This document shows positions 1 through 6,795 of a stretch of 60,233 bases of DNA, piece by piece. The notes under the pieces were generated by a model, which saw nothing but the letters and a program-made list of their open reading frames with translations, was not told the origin of the DNA and did no database searches. Position 1 is the first letter of the stretch; the number at the start of each line of letters is the position of its first letter. Both the position numbers and the translations under genes were made by a program. This stretch comes from Bacteroidota bacterium (lineage in GTDB: Bacteria; Bacteroidota; Bacteroidia; Chitinophagales; Chitinophagaceae), in the NCBI GenBank assembly GCA_016715505.1, contig JADJZY010000011.1, forward strand, positions 30,001 through 90,233, written 5' to 3'.

Positions 1-2205
1 TGGGAATAAAATCTGTTCAGGCACAGGACAGCCTCATCCATATTGAAGGTATTATACTTGAAAAAGGGCCAAATCAAACTGAAATCCCATTGTTTGCTGC
101 CAAGGTGGGCAGTGATCCGGACCATTTCACTTATACCGGTAAATCCGGGGAATTTGAATTGAACATTCCGGCCAGTTCTAAACATTTGATGATTCGGCAT
201 GAACATATTGGTGTGGATACCATTTTGATCACCGATCCTGCAAAACGAATTCAATTGGTATATCCATTGTATCAAAAAATAAAAGGGGGTCAAAATCCGT
301 CAAAAACGATTTTCAACTGAGATTACCTTATTGACGCCCATAAAGGTGGAGAAAATAGGCAGTAAAGAATTACTCAAAGCCGCTTGTTGTAATCTGGGCG
401 AAAGTTTTGAAACCACCCCCAGTGTACATGTGGCATTTACTGATGCAATAACGGGATATCGACAGATTCAACTACTGGGGTTAGCTGGTCCGTATACTTT
501 GATTACACGTGAAAATATTCCCGAAGTGCGGGGCTTAGCAAGTATTACCGGATTGAGTTTTACACCGGGGCAATGGATTGAAGGGATGCAATTAAGTAAA
601 GGAAGCGGAAGTGTGGTAAATGGTTACGAAGGTTTGGCTGGTCAGATTAATGTGGAATGGCGAAAACCCATGGAAGGAGATCGATTATTTCTGAATTTGT
701 ATCAAAGCACGCAAGGCCGAACAGAAGCCAATGCCTATGTGGCTTTTGAGCCGTTAGAGGGTTTATATGGAAATGTATTTGTACATGGTAAATCGCAATG
801 GTTGAAGGTAGACCAGAACCATGATCATTATATGGATCAACCCCTTGAACAAAATGTGATTGTTGCCAACCGATGGATGTGGTTTGGTAAAAATGGTCGG
901 GAATTACAACTCGGAGCACGTTATGTACAGTCGCAATCCAATGGAGGGTCTATGCATTTTGAGGCTAATGAAGATGCTGCCCGGAGTCGGGTTTGGGGCA
1001 TGCGTCAAAATACAAGCAGGCTGGATTCCTGGGCAAAATTGGGTAAATTATTTAAAGAAAAACCCTGGAAAAGCATGGGTTTGCAACTGGCTTTTTCATC
1101 CCATCAACAGGATATGCAGTTTTCCAGAAAACGATATGATGCGCAGGAAAATAGTTTTTATGCAAACTATATTTATCAAAGTATCATTGGTCATACAGGC
1201 CGGGTGATTAAAATGGGAGCAACCTTTAATCATTTTGAACGAACCGAACACCTCACTGCACAATCTTATCATCAGCAGGAAACGGTGGCGGGTGTGTTTT
1301 CGGAATATTCCCATCAATTCGATCAACAATGGTCGGCAGTATTGGGATATCGGCTAGACTATCACGCTTTGTATGGCGTATATCATACCCCCAGAGTACA
1401 TATTCGATATGCACCAATTGAAGATTTGGCGATACGTGGTTCAATTGGTAAAGCATATCGGACCGCCTCAGTATTTTCTGAAAATTTAGGATTGTTTGCT
1501 ACCAACCGCGAAGTGGTGATACAATCTAACCAGGCGGATGGATTTTACGGATTGAAGAATGAAGAAGCAATCAATGTCGGAGTCAATGCAACCTATGCCT
1601 TTCAACTCAATTATCGCAAAGGAACTTTGAGTAGTGATTATTATTACACCCGGTTTCAAAATCAGGTCGTCGTTGATTGGGAAGATGCTCGTCGGGTTTC
1701 TTTTTATCATTCATCTGCGCGAAGTTATGCGCATAGTTTTCAGTTACAATTAGATTACGAGCTCATTCGTAAAATGGATATTCGATTGGCGTATCGATTT
1801 CACAATGTGATGATGACTTACAACGAGAAGTTGCGTCAGAAGCCGCTCAATGCTCGACATCGGGCCTTTGTCAATCTGGCTTATGAAACGCGCAGTAAAT
1901 GGGGATTTGATTATACCCTGCAATGGATTGGCCCGAAACGATTACCGGATACCCGCCAAAATCCCGAAACTTTTCAACTTGACGAATACTCTCCTTCTTT
2001 TGTAACAATGAATATTCATTTCAATAAAAAATTCAAGAATGGATTGGAGGCATATGCCGGCGTGGAAAATATCCTGAATTATATGCAAATGAATCCCATT
2101 GTAGACGCCAGCAATCCATTTGGTGAATACTTTGATGCATCTATGGTTTGGGGCCCGGCAATGGGACGAAATATTTATGTGGGTTTGAGATATAGCAGAA
2201 AATAA
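1..2205 (+). CDS. TonB-dependent outer-membrane receptor, 5'-partial and frameshifted
   Basis: Two open frames together encode one receptor. Frame 3 runs from the window edge to TGA at 318-320 and looks like the end of a carboxypeptidase-like regulatory domain. Frame 1 runs to TAA at 2203-2205 and holds the plug and the beta-barrel. The plug has the motif ELLKAACCNLGESFET, then a Q-I-Q-L-L-G segment and G-S-V-V-N-G-Y-E-G. The frames join smoothly (K-G-V-K-I-R-Q-K-R-F-S-T-E-I) if one G is removed from the five-G run at 285-289. From family knowledge, receptors with this AACCNL-ESFE plug often sit beside metal, especially copper, genes; the substrate cannot be read here. As written it cannot be translated as one chain, so it is a pseudogene or carries a sequence error. 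The signal peptide lies outside the window. Confidence 0.85.
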
Positions 2206-2211
2206 AAAATA

Positions 2212-2256
2212 TCAGCGCTTGCTATGCAATTCTAAATCTCTGAAATCAAATGACAT
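2212..2256 (-). pseudogene. Remnant 5' end of a second four-helix-bundle gene
   Basis: The left direct repeat carries a start codon and 14 codons reading MSFDFRDLELHSKR before TGA. The first six codons match the intact gene at 2404-2757 exactly (MSFDFR), and the next few are similar (DLEL against NLEI). It is best read as the remnant of a duplicated copy whose body has been lost. It is too short to be functional. Confidence 0.55.
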
Positions 2257-2353
2257 GAATACCTTTTTTAACGTTCATATAGAGCGAGAAACAGAGTGAG
2301 AGCGAGGTACAAATCAGCGCAAGTCCTCCTCGCTCTCGCTCTGATTTGTGGAG
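2239..2353. repeat. Left direct repeat flanking the four-helix-bundle gene
   Basis: This 115-bp segment matches 2740-2867 with four substitutions and lacks a 13-bp insertion present in the right copy. It contains the AACGTTCATATAGAGCGAG core and a GAGAGCGAGG / CCTCGCTCTC inverted repeat. It ends in CTGATTTGTGGAG, the same bases that form the junction with the tmRNA 3' end in the right copy. Confidence 0.85.
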
Positions 2354-2403
2354 GTGATGAAGACTATATCGAACCCGGAGGTAGAAAATTTAGTTTTTGA
2401 ATT

Positions 2404-2757
2404 TTATGATGCACTCAAATTCTTAATCATAGCATAAAGCATTCGCGAAAGTTCATCGGCTAGCATTAACATTGATTCAAACTCCTTTTGAGATAATTTA
2501 TTCTTATCACTTAATAAATCCAAAATAGCAACACATTCAAAAACAGAAGCTCTAGCAATTACATAAAAGCTTCTTCTGTCGGGTTTTGAAAATTTACCAG
2601 AACCTTCAGCAATGTTAAGAACTATGCTCATGGAAGCTCGCCCTAATTGATCTCTTTCATAATTAGTTGGTTTTATCGCCTCTAATAATTTCATACATTG
2701 TAAATGAAATTCTTTAGCCTTAAGGTAAATTTCTAGGTTTCTGAAATCAAATGACAT
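2404..2757 (-). CDS. Four-helix-bundle protein (S23/IVP family)
   Basis: 117 residues, the usual family length. It opens F-R-N-L-E-I-Y-L-K-A-K-E-F, has the central R-D-Q-L-G-R-A-S-M-S-I-V-L-N-I-A-E-G-S-G signature near residues 45-62, and then F-Y-V-I-A-R-A-S-V-F-E. These features identify the 23S rRNA intervening-sequence protein family (TIGR02436), which is related in fold to the Avd accessory protein of diversity-generating retroelements. Its molecular function is not established. No reverse transcriptase or rRNA lies nearby. The start codon is inside the right-hand copy of a direct repeat, and the gene lies about 100 bp downstream of, and in the same direction as, the tmRNA gene, so read-through from ssrA is possible. 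Confidence 0.88.
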   Translation of the reverse strand: MSFDFRNLEIYLKAKEFHLQCMKLLEAIKPTNYERDQLGRASMSIVLNIAEGSGKFSKPDRRSFYVIARASVFECVAILDLLSDKNKLSQKEFESMLMLADELSRMLYAMIKNLSAS

Positions 2758-2867
2758 GAATACCTTTTTTAACGTTCATATAGAGCGAGAAACAGCGTGA
2801 GAGCGAGGTACAAAACAGAGTAAGTCCTCCTCGCTCTCGCTCCTCTCTCTCGCTCTGATTTGTGGAG
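2740..2867. repeat. Right direct repeat, abutting the tmRNA 3' end
   Basis: This 128-bp copy of 2239-2353 differs by four substitutions plus an extra CTCTCTCTCGCTC. It spans the start codon of the four-helix-bundle gene and ends within the acceptor stem of ssrA (2863-2867). Its GAGCGAG / CTCGCTC inverted repeats could fold into a hairpin just after the tmRNA 3' end and may act in tmRNA 3' processing or termination. Confidence 0.85.
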
Positions 2868-3232
2868 CCGGCGGGAATCGAACCCGCGTCCAAACACATT
2901 CTACAAACGCTTTCTACATGCTTATTTTCTGATTGTTTGTCGGGGAGGAGCCGGACAGAAACATACCTACCCCTCTCTTAGCTGTATAAATCTTTTGTCT
3001 GCTTCACAGCCTGTTCAGACAGCAGTTTGTATTCTCGGGTGAAGGCGGGGCAACGTGGGTTACAAACCTACCCGAAATGCCCGGCCATTATGGATACCTA
3101 ATCTAATTAGGCAGCCATAGCGAATGAAGTTTCGCCATTTATGGTTTGAATCTTCAGATTAACGTGCTAATGATACAACGCACGACATGCTTACACGCTC
3201 AAAGATCTATGCTGTCAAAACCGGGCGGCCCC
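2863..3232 (-). ncRNA. ssrA: Transfer-messenger RNA (tmRNA)
   Basis: The 5' end GGGGCCGCCCGGTTTTGACA at 3232 and the 3' end with the T-arm GGGTTCGATTCCC and CGGCTCC-A at 2863 pair as a seven-base acceptor stem with one G-U pair. CCA is not encoded (ACA follows). The tag reading frame at 3136-3107 encodes GETSFAMAA and TAA; its resume codon is taken as GGC by analogy with GE-starting tags of other Bacteroidota. With SmpB, the RNA rescues stalled ribosomes and marks the released peptides for proteolysis. Length is about 370 nt, normal for a one-piece tmRNA. Confidence 0.96.
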
Positions 3233-3493
3233 GAATTGAACAATGGGTCATTGTATTTAATAACCTGGGCGGTAAATGTAAAACTTTTGTATCAATGACT
3301 TCCAATTTTTCATGCCAGAAGTAACATTCATTCAAATCTAGCAGTCCGAATGAATAGTTTTGGTTTAATTGTCGAGGTTCAGGCCGTTTGCACCTCCTGC
3401 TTTTCTGATTAAATCGGTGCTGAGGCAACTAACTACAATCAAAGAAACACACAAAGATTGTGCTCATCAAATCGCTGCGGGCTGATTCCTGAG

Positions 3494-3501
3494 TATATTT
3501 G
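3494..3501 (+). promoter_or_regulatory. -7 box TATATTTG, predicted leaderless start
   Basis: A perfect TAnnTTTG box ends 4 nt before the ATG at 3506, so the expected transcription start falls on the start codon. No well-placed -33 TTG is seen. Confidence 0.5.
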
Positions 3502-3505
3502 TCGC

Positions 3506-3787
3506 ATGGATTTTCGAATAGCACCCCTGCTGATGGCCATTTTATGCCTGAGTTATCTATTGTTTATTCATCCTACCATACATCCTTCATTTCCATTAAA
3601 GCAGGCGGCTAAAGTTGTACAGATGTCGATTCCTGTAATCCTCTTGTTGATTCTCTCCACTTCGGTTTTCCTCAGGCATTCTTTTTATTCCAAAAAGTTT
3701 AAATGGACCTTTTATGTACTCCAGTCTGCAAATATTTTTTTGTATATCTGGTACCTGTTGGAAATTCAACAACAACATTTGGGATAA
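3506..3787 (+). CDS. Small three-helix membrane protein, unknown function
   Basis: 93 residues from the ATG at 3506, which is preferred over an upstream ATG at 3458 because the perfect -7 promoter box lies between the two. Three hydrophobic segments are seen: about residues 5-20 (I-A-P-L-L-M-A-I-L-C-L-S-Y-L-L-F-I), 38-54 (M-S-I-P-V-I-L-L-L-I-L-S-T-S-V-F) and 67-85 (W-T-F-Y-V-L-Q-S-A-N-I-F-L-Y-I-W-Y-L-L). There is no signal peptide cleavage motif. I do not recognise the family. It is a single gene, upstream of a bidirectional terminator and convergent with the next lipoprotein gene. Confidence 0.7.
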   Translation: MDFRIAPLLMAILCLSYLLFIHPTIHPSFPLKQAAKVVQMSIPVILLLILSTSVFLRHSFYSKKFKWTFYVLQSANIFLYIWYLLEIQQQHLG

Positions 3788-3818
3788 AAAAAATCCCCCG
3801 AAAATCGGAGGACTTTTT
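3786..3818. terminator. Bidirectional intrinsic terminator
   Basis: A-run, stem TCCCCCGA / TCGGAGGA with one mismatch and an AAA loop, then CTTTTT. It lies between two convergent genes and can serve both strands. Confidence 0.8.
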
Positions 3819-3834
3819 AAAATAGTTATCAGAA

Positions 3835-4329
3835 TTATTGAGCATCTACCTTGAGGGAATCTTTTCCACCTTCTGCTGGTTCAGCAACTGCTTCTTCAGC
3901 CGGAGGAGTTGATCCTTCTTCAGAAGCTGGTTCTGAAGCGCCACCGCCCATATCATCTTTAGTCATATTCACCAACCATTTGCCGTCTTTCTTTACAAGA
4001 TTTAATGTTTCTTCTGCATCTGGTTTGTCGCTAGAGCTAAATTTAACAGTGCACTTGTCACCATCTTCTTTAGCTTCTTTGATTTCGATTTTTACATTTT
4101 TTGCCTGGTCTTTGATAGAGTCTGGAACCATGCTTGAAAAACTGGAAATCATATCCAACATTTTTCCTGTTTCAGGCGTGCCGAATTTTTTTGCAGTTTC
4201 ATAATCCATTTTTTTCAGCGCATTCAGGTAATTTAAGGCTACTCCTTTAGGGTCGCTTTTGCTACCGCAACTGATCATGCTTACAATGACGAGTGCAACC
4301 GCCATCAGAGATAATAAGGTCTTTTTCAT
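3835..4329 (-). CDS. DUF4878-like lipoprotein
   Basis: 164 residues. A lipoprotein signal peptide ends in V-S-M-I-S-C with the lipidated cysteine at residue 21. A domain at about 28-125 (G-V-A-L-N-Y-L-N-A-L-K-K-M-D-Y-E-T-A-K-K-F through L-V-K-K-D-G-K-W-L-V-N) resembles the DUF4878/NTF2-like small lipoproteins of Bacteroidota. The tail from about 128 is acidic and Ala/Pro/Glu-rich, ending D-S-L-K-V-D-A-Q, probably disordered. It should be anchored on the periplasmic or outer-membrane side; its role is unknown. It has its own two-box promoter inside the end of the upstream gene. Confidence 0.85.
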   Translation of the reverse strand: MKKTLLSLMAVALVIVSMISCGSKSDPKGVALNYLNALKKMDYETAKKFGTPETGKMLDMISSFSSMVPDSIKDQAKNVKIEIKEAKEDGDKCTVKFSSSDKPDAEETLNLVKKDGKWLVNMTKDDMGGGASEPASEEGSTPPAEEAVAEPAEGGKDSLKVDAQ

Positions 4330-4374
4330 GTTTTGTTGTTTTATTTACGATTTCCGGATTTCCGGTTAAGTCGG

Positions 4375-4405
4375 CAAAAGTAGCCTTAATAGTTGATTCG
4401 GCAAA
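4375..4405 (-). promoter_or_regulatory. Promoter of the DUF4878-like lipoprotein gene
   Basis: On the minus strand, TTTG (4405-4402), a 19-bp spacer and TACTTTTG (4382-4375) match the Bacteroidota housekeeping promoter at both boxes. The promoter overlaps the 3' end of the upstream YiiX-like gene. Confidence 0.75.
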
Positions 4406-5042
4406 GCATTTTAGACGCTTTGTTTGTGAATAGATTGTCAGTAGAAACATATCGAAAGCCCTGATGAAGGGTTGTTTCAAAACAATCTTTCCGATTCGTA
4501 ACCTGGTTAAAAGCTTTGTAAAGCATCTCAGCACAATAAAGTCGATTGTCGGTACTTAAATCAAATTTCATATCGAAAGGAATGCCCAATCCGTGCCATT
4601 TCTCCATCAACTGATGTAAACTTTGAACTTCAGTTTCTTTTAAGGGATAGGCGCAAATGCCGAAACCGAAATTGTGGTCATTTCCAACAAAGGATTCAAA
4701 TGGTTCCCGACGTAATTTTTCATCCGGATTATCTTCTCCTCCAATGGAGTGGTACACCATCCATTGATTTTGCTCTAGGAAAGCAATCCCGCAATGCGAA
4801 AAGGAAGCATCGCTTTTATTCAGCTGCGCAAACATCGAACTAATCACATCATTGCCCCGGCGTAAAACGATACAACCCGGATAAAGGAAAGATTTAGCAC
4901 TATCCACCAGTTGGTTCGGATTCGATTTTTGAATGATCTTTTTGTCGGGGGAAATCCCGGCGTTCATTGCTTTGTCATCATTCTTTACTGCACACGCACT
5001 GAGCAACAGATTACTGAGTAGAATGACCGTTATTTTTCTCAT
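4386..5042 (-). CDS. YiiX/YebB-like cysteine hydrolase, lipoprotein
   Basis: 218 residues. The N-terminus L-L-L-S-A-C is a lipobox with the lipid cysteine at residue 17. The body matches the permuted NlpC/P60 papain-like family (YiiX, PF05708). A conserved histidine sits in F-S-H-C-G-I (H83), and the probable nucleophile is in R-L-Y-C-A-E-M (C170, with E172), in the permuted His-before-Cys order. A peptidoglycan or lipid amide/ester is the usual guess for substrate; none has been proven for this branch. Its start overlaps the end of phoH by 32 bp, so the two are probably translationally coupled. Confidence 0.85.
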   Translation of the reverse strand: MRKITVILLSNLLLSACAVKNDDKAMNAGISPDKKIIQKSNPNQLVDSAKSFLYPGCIVLRRGNDVISSMFAQLNKSDASFSHCGIAFLEQNQWMVYHSIGGEDNPDEKLRREPFESFVGNDHNFGFGICAYPLKETEVQSLHQLMEKWHGLGIPFDMKFDLSTDNRLYCAEMLYKAFNQVTNRKDCFETTLHQGFRYVSTDNLFTNKASKMLCRINY

Positions 5043-6003
5043 CCCCGGATTTTTGATGACTGCGTTCGTAAGCTTTAATGATTTCTTTCACCAACCGATG
5101 CCGAACCACATCTTCTCCATCCAATTCGATATGCACAATACCGTCGATATTTTTTAAAATTTGTATCGCTTTTCCGAGACCGCTGGTTTGATTTTTTGGC
5201 AAATCCACTTGCGACATATCACCGGTGATGATGGCTTTAGCAGATGGTCCAATCCTCGTCAGGAACATTTTTATCTGTAATTCTGTCGTGTTTTGTGCTT
5301 CATCCAGAATGATATAGGCATTGTCCAAAGTTCGCCCACGCATATAAGCCAGCGGTGCTACTTCAATCACCCGATTCGTCATATAATAATTCAGTTTATC
5401 CGGCGGGAGCATATCATCCAAAGCGTCATACAGGGGCCTTAAGTAAGGATCAATTTTTTCCTTCAGATCTCCGGGTAAAAAACCCAAACTTTCGCCGGCT
5501 TCTACAGCGGGGCGGGTTAAGATGATTTTTTTAACCGATTTATTTTTTAATGCCCGAACTGCCAAAGCTACAGCAGTATATGTTTTACCGGTTCCTGCAG
5601 GTCCAACCGCAAATATGATATCGTTCTTGTCTGAGGCACTCACCAAAAGTTTTTGATTACGTGTTTTGGCTTTAATGATTTTTCCATTTTGCCCAAATAC
5701 CAGGATGTCATTATTCGGTTCTTCCACCACTTTTTCGTCAATCACACCATCATCATCTCCCAATATTCTGGAGAAGTAATTTTCGGAAAGATGTCCATTT
5801 CGTTCGAGGTATTGAACAATGAGGTTGATTTTTTCTTTGGCGATATCAACTTCTTCGGGTTTTCCGGATAATTTGATGAGTGATCCCCTTGAAAGTATTT
5901 TTAAGAGGGGGAATTTTTTTTTGAGGATATCAAATTTTGTATTGTTTACCCCGAAAAATTCAATAGGATTGATCGTTTCGAGATTGATGAGTTGTTCAGT
6001 CAA
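5011..6003 (-). CDS. phoH: PhoH family ATPase
   Basis: 330 residues, normal length. An N-terminal KH-like region (about 1-115) precedes the PhoH P-loop ATPase domain: Walker A GPAGTGKT at 134-141, T-R-P-A-V-E-A-G-E-S-L-G-F-L-P-G-D at about 163-179, Walker B IILDEAQN at 231-238, and T-G-D-M-S-Q-V-D near 263. PhoH/YbeZ proteins are cytoplasmic ATPases that partner YbeY in rRNA processing and ribosome maturation; no ybeY is visible here. The gene is first of a two-gene unit with the overlapping YiiX-like gene. Confidence 0.95.
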   Translation of the reverse strand: MTEQLINLETINPIEFFGVNNTKFDILKKKFPLLKILSRGSLIKLSGKPEEVDIAKEKINLIVQYLERNGHLSENYFSRILGDDDGVIDEKVVEEPNNDILVFGQNGKIIKAKTRNQKLLVSASDKNDIIFAVGPAGTGKTYTAVALAVRALKNKSVKKIILTRPAVEAGESLGFLPGDLKEKIDPYLRPLYDALDDMLPPDKLNYYMTNRVIEVAPLAYMRGRTLDNAYIILDEAQNTTELQIKMFLTRIGPSAKAIITGDMSQVDLPKNQTSGLGKAIQILKNIDGIVHIELDGEDVVRHRLVKEIIKAYERSHQKSGDEKNNGHSTQ

Positions 6004-6081
6004 TGTTTACAATGTTTATGTGATACAATAGTAAGGGTTTATTTCTGATAACGTAAATGAACATATTATTAGTGTGAATAT

Positions 6082-6113
6082 TTTGGGGAATATGTTGCTG
6101 GCGCTTACTTTTG
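6082..6113 (+). promoter_or_regulatory. Promoter of the peroxiredoxin gene
   Basis: TTTG at 6082-6085, a 20-bp spacer and TACTTTTG at 6106-6113. It lies downstream of an in-frame ATG at 6074 and therefore argues for translation from the ATG at 6131. Confidence 0.8.
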
Positions 6114-6130
6114 ACCTAAATAAGAATACA

Positions 6131-6604
6131 ATGAGTTTACAAATTGGTATGGCTGCACCTGATTTTTCGCTTTACAATACCGAAAAAAATAAGGTTTCAT
6201 TATCCGACTTCAGAGGCAAGGCCGTTTTAGTGTTGTTTTTTCCCCTGGCTTTTACTGGCGTTTGCACCAATGAAATGTGTAGCATGCGCGATCAGCTAGC
6301 CGCTTACAATAGTATGAATGCCGAAGTATTGGGTATATCCGTAGATTCATTATTTACATTGGGTGAATTTAAAAAAGCCAACAACCTGAATTTTACCCTC
6401 TTATCGGATTTTAATAAAACCACTGCAAAGGCTTACGGTAGTTTGTTCGATACTTTTGTTTTTGATATGGAAGGAGTTGCCCGCCGATCTGCTTTTGTTA
6501 TTGACGCTGAGGGGAATATCCAATATGCTGAGGTCTTAGAAAGCGCCGGGGATTTGCCCAATTTTGAAGCTATTCAGGAATGCCTGAAATCTTTACAAGC
6601 CTAG
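6131..6604 (+). CDS. Peroxiredoxin (AhpE/BCP-like thiol peroxidase)
   Basis: 157 residues from the ATG at 6131, a start set by the promoter just upstream. The thioredoxin-fold AhpC/TSA domain begins I-G-M-A-A-P-D-F-S-L. The active-site segment P-L-A-F-T-G-V-C-T-N-E-M-C places the peroxidatic cysteine at 45 and a second cysteine at 50, the position of the resolving cysteine in atypical two-Cys BCP proteins. It would reduce hydrogen peroxide and organic hydroperoxides in the cytoplasm with thioredoxin as donor. It is a single gene with an RNA hairpin after its stop codon. The exact subfamily is less certain than the reaction. Confidence 0.93.
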   Translation: MSLQIGMAAPDFSLYNTEKNKVSLSDFRGKAVLVLFFPLAFTGVCTNEMCSMRDQLAAYNSMNAEVLGISVDSLFTLGEFKKANNLNFTLLSDFNKTTAKAYGSLFDTFVFDMEGVARRSAFVIDAEGNIQYAEVLESAGDLPNFEAIQECLKSLQA

Positions 6605-6605
6605 T

Positions 6606-6660
6606 AGAGTCAGATTTTAATTTTTGCAAAGGACCATTCCGTTTTCGGAACTGACTCTTT
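6606..6660 (+). terminator. Nested hairpin after the peroxiredoxin gene
   Basis: AGAGTCAG (6606-6613) pairs with CTGACTCT (6651-6658) and encloses a perfect TTCCG-TTTT-CGGAA hairpin (6637-6650). Only three T follow, so termination is plausible but not certain. Confidence 0.5.
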
Positions 6661-6704
6661 GTGCCTAAGAGTACAGTGCCAAACGTGCAAAGCGGAGCAT
6701 GTTT

Positions 6705-6750
6705 AAAAACCCAAGGTCATAGCAAATAGCTATTTGTCCTTGATCGGTTT
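6705..6750 (-). terminator. Terminator of the ABC-F gene
   Basis: On the minus strand, AAAACC...CAAGGACAAATAGC folds with CTATTTG...CCTTGGGTTTTT. The core ACAAATAGCTATTTG is a near-perfect palindrome and the T run follows directly. Confidence 0.7.
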
Positions 6751-6795
6751 TGTAAAGCTTTCCTTCCGCTCAATGCAAGAAGATTAAAGCCGGTA

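Noticed and set aside
2270..2350. GAGCGAG-type repeats as a possible CRISPR array
   Set aside because: Units are short, irregular and lack unique spacers of even length; they form inverted repeats inside a larger direct repeat.
2363..2385. TCGAACCC segment after the left repeat as a tRNA or tmRNA remnant
   Set aside because: The T-loop-like bases are present, but the flanking sequence does not pair as a T-arm.
2860..3042. Open frame on the plus strand beginning MWSRRESNPRP
   Set aside because: It is the antisense of the tmRNA 3' end; this peptide string is a well-known spurious translation of tRNA-like T-arm and acceptor sequence.
3207..3428. 73-residue minus-strand open frame upstream of ssrA
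   Set aside because: It overlaps the 5' end of the tmRNA and has no domain, signal peptide or family resemblance.
6074..6130. Longer N-terminus for the peroxiredoxin
   Set aside because: A perfect two-box promoter lies between this ATG and the one at 6131, and the family begins at M-S-L-Q-I-G.
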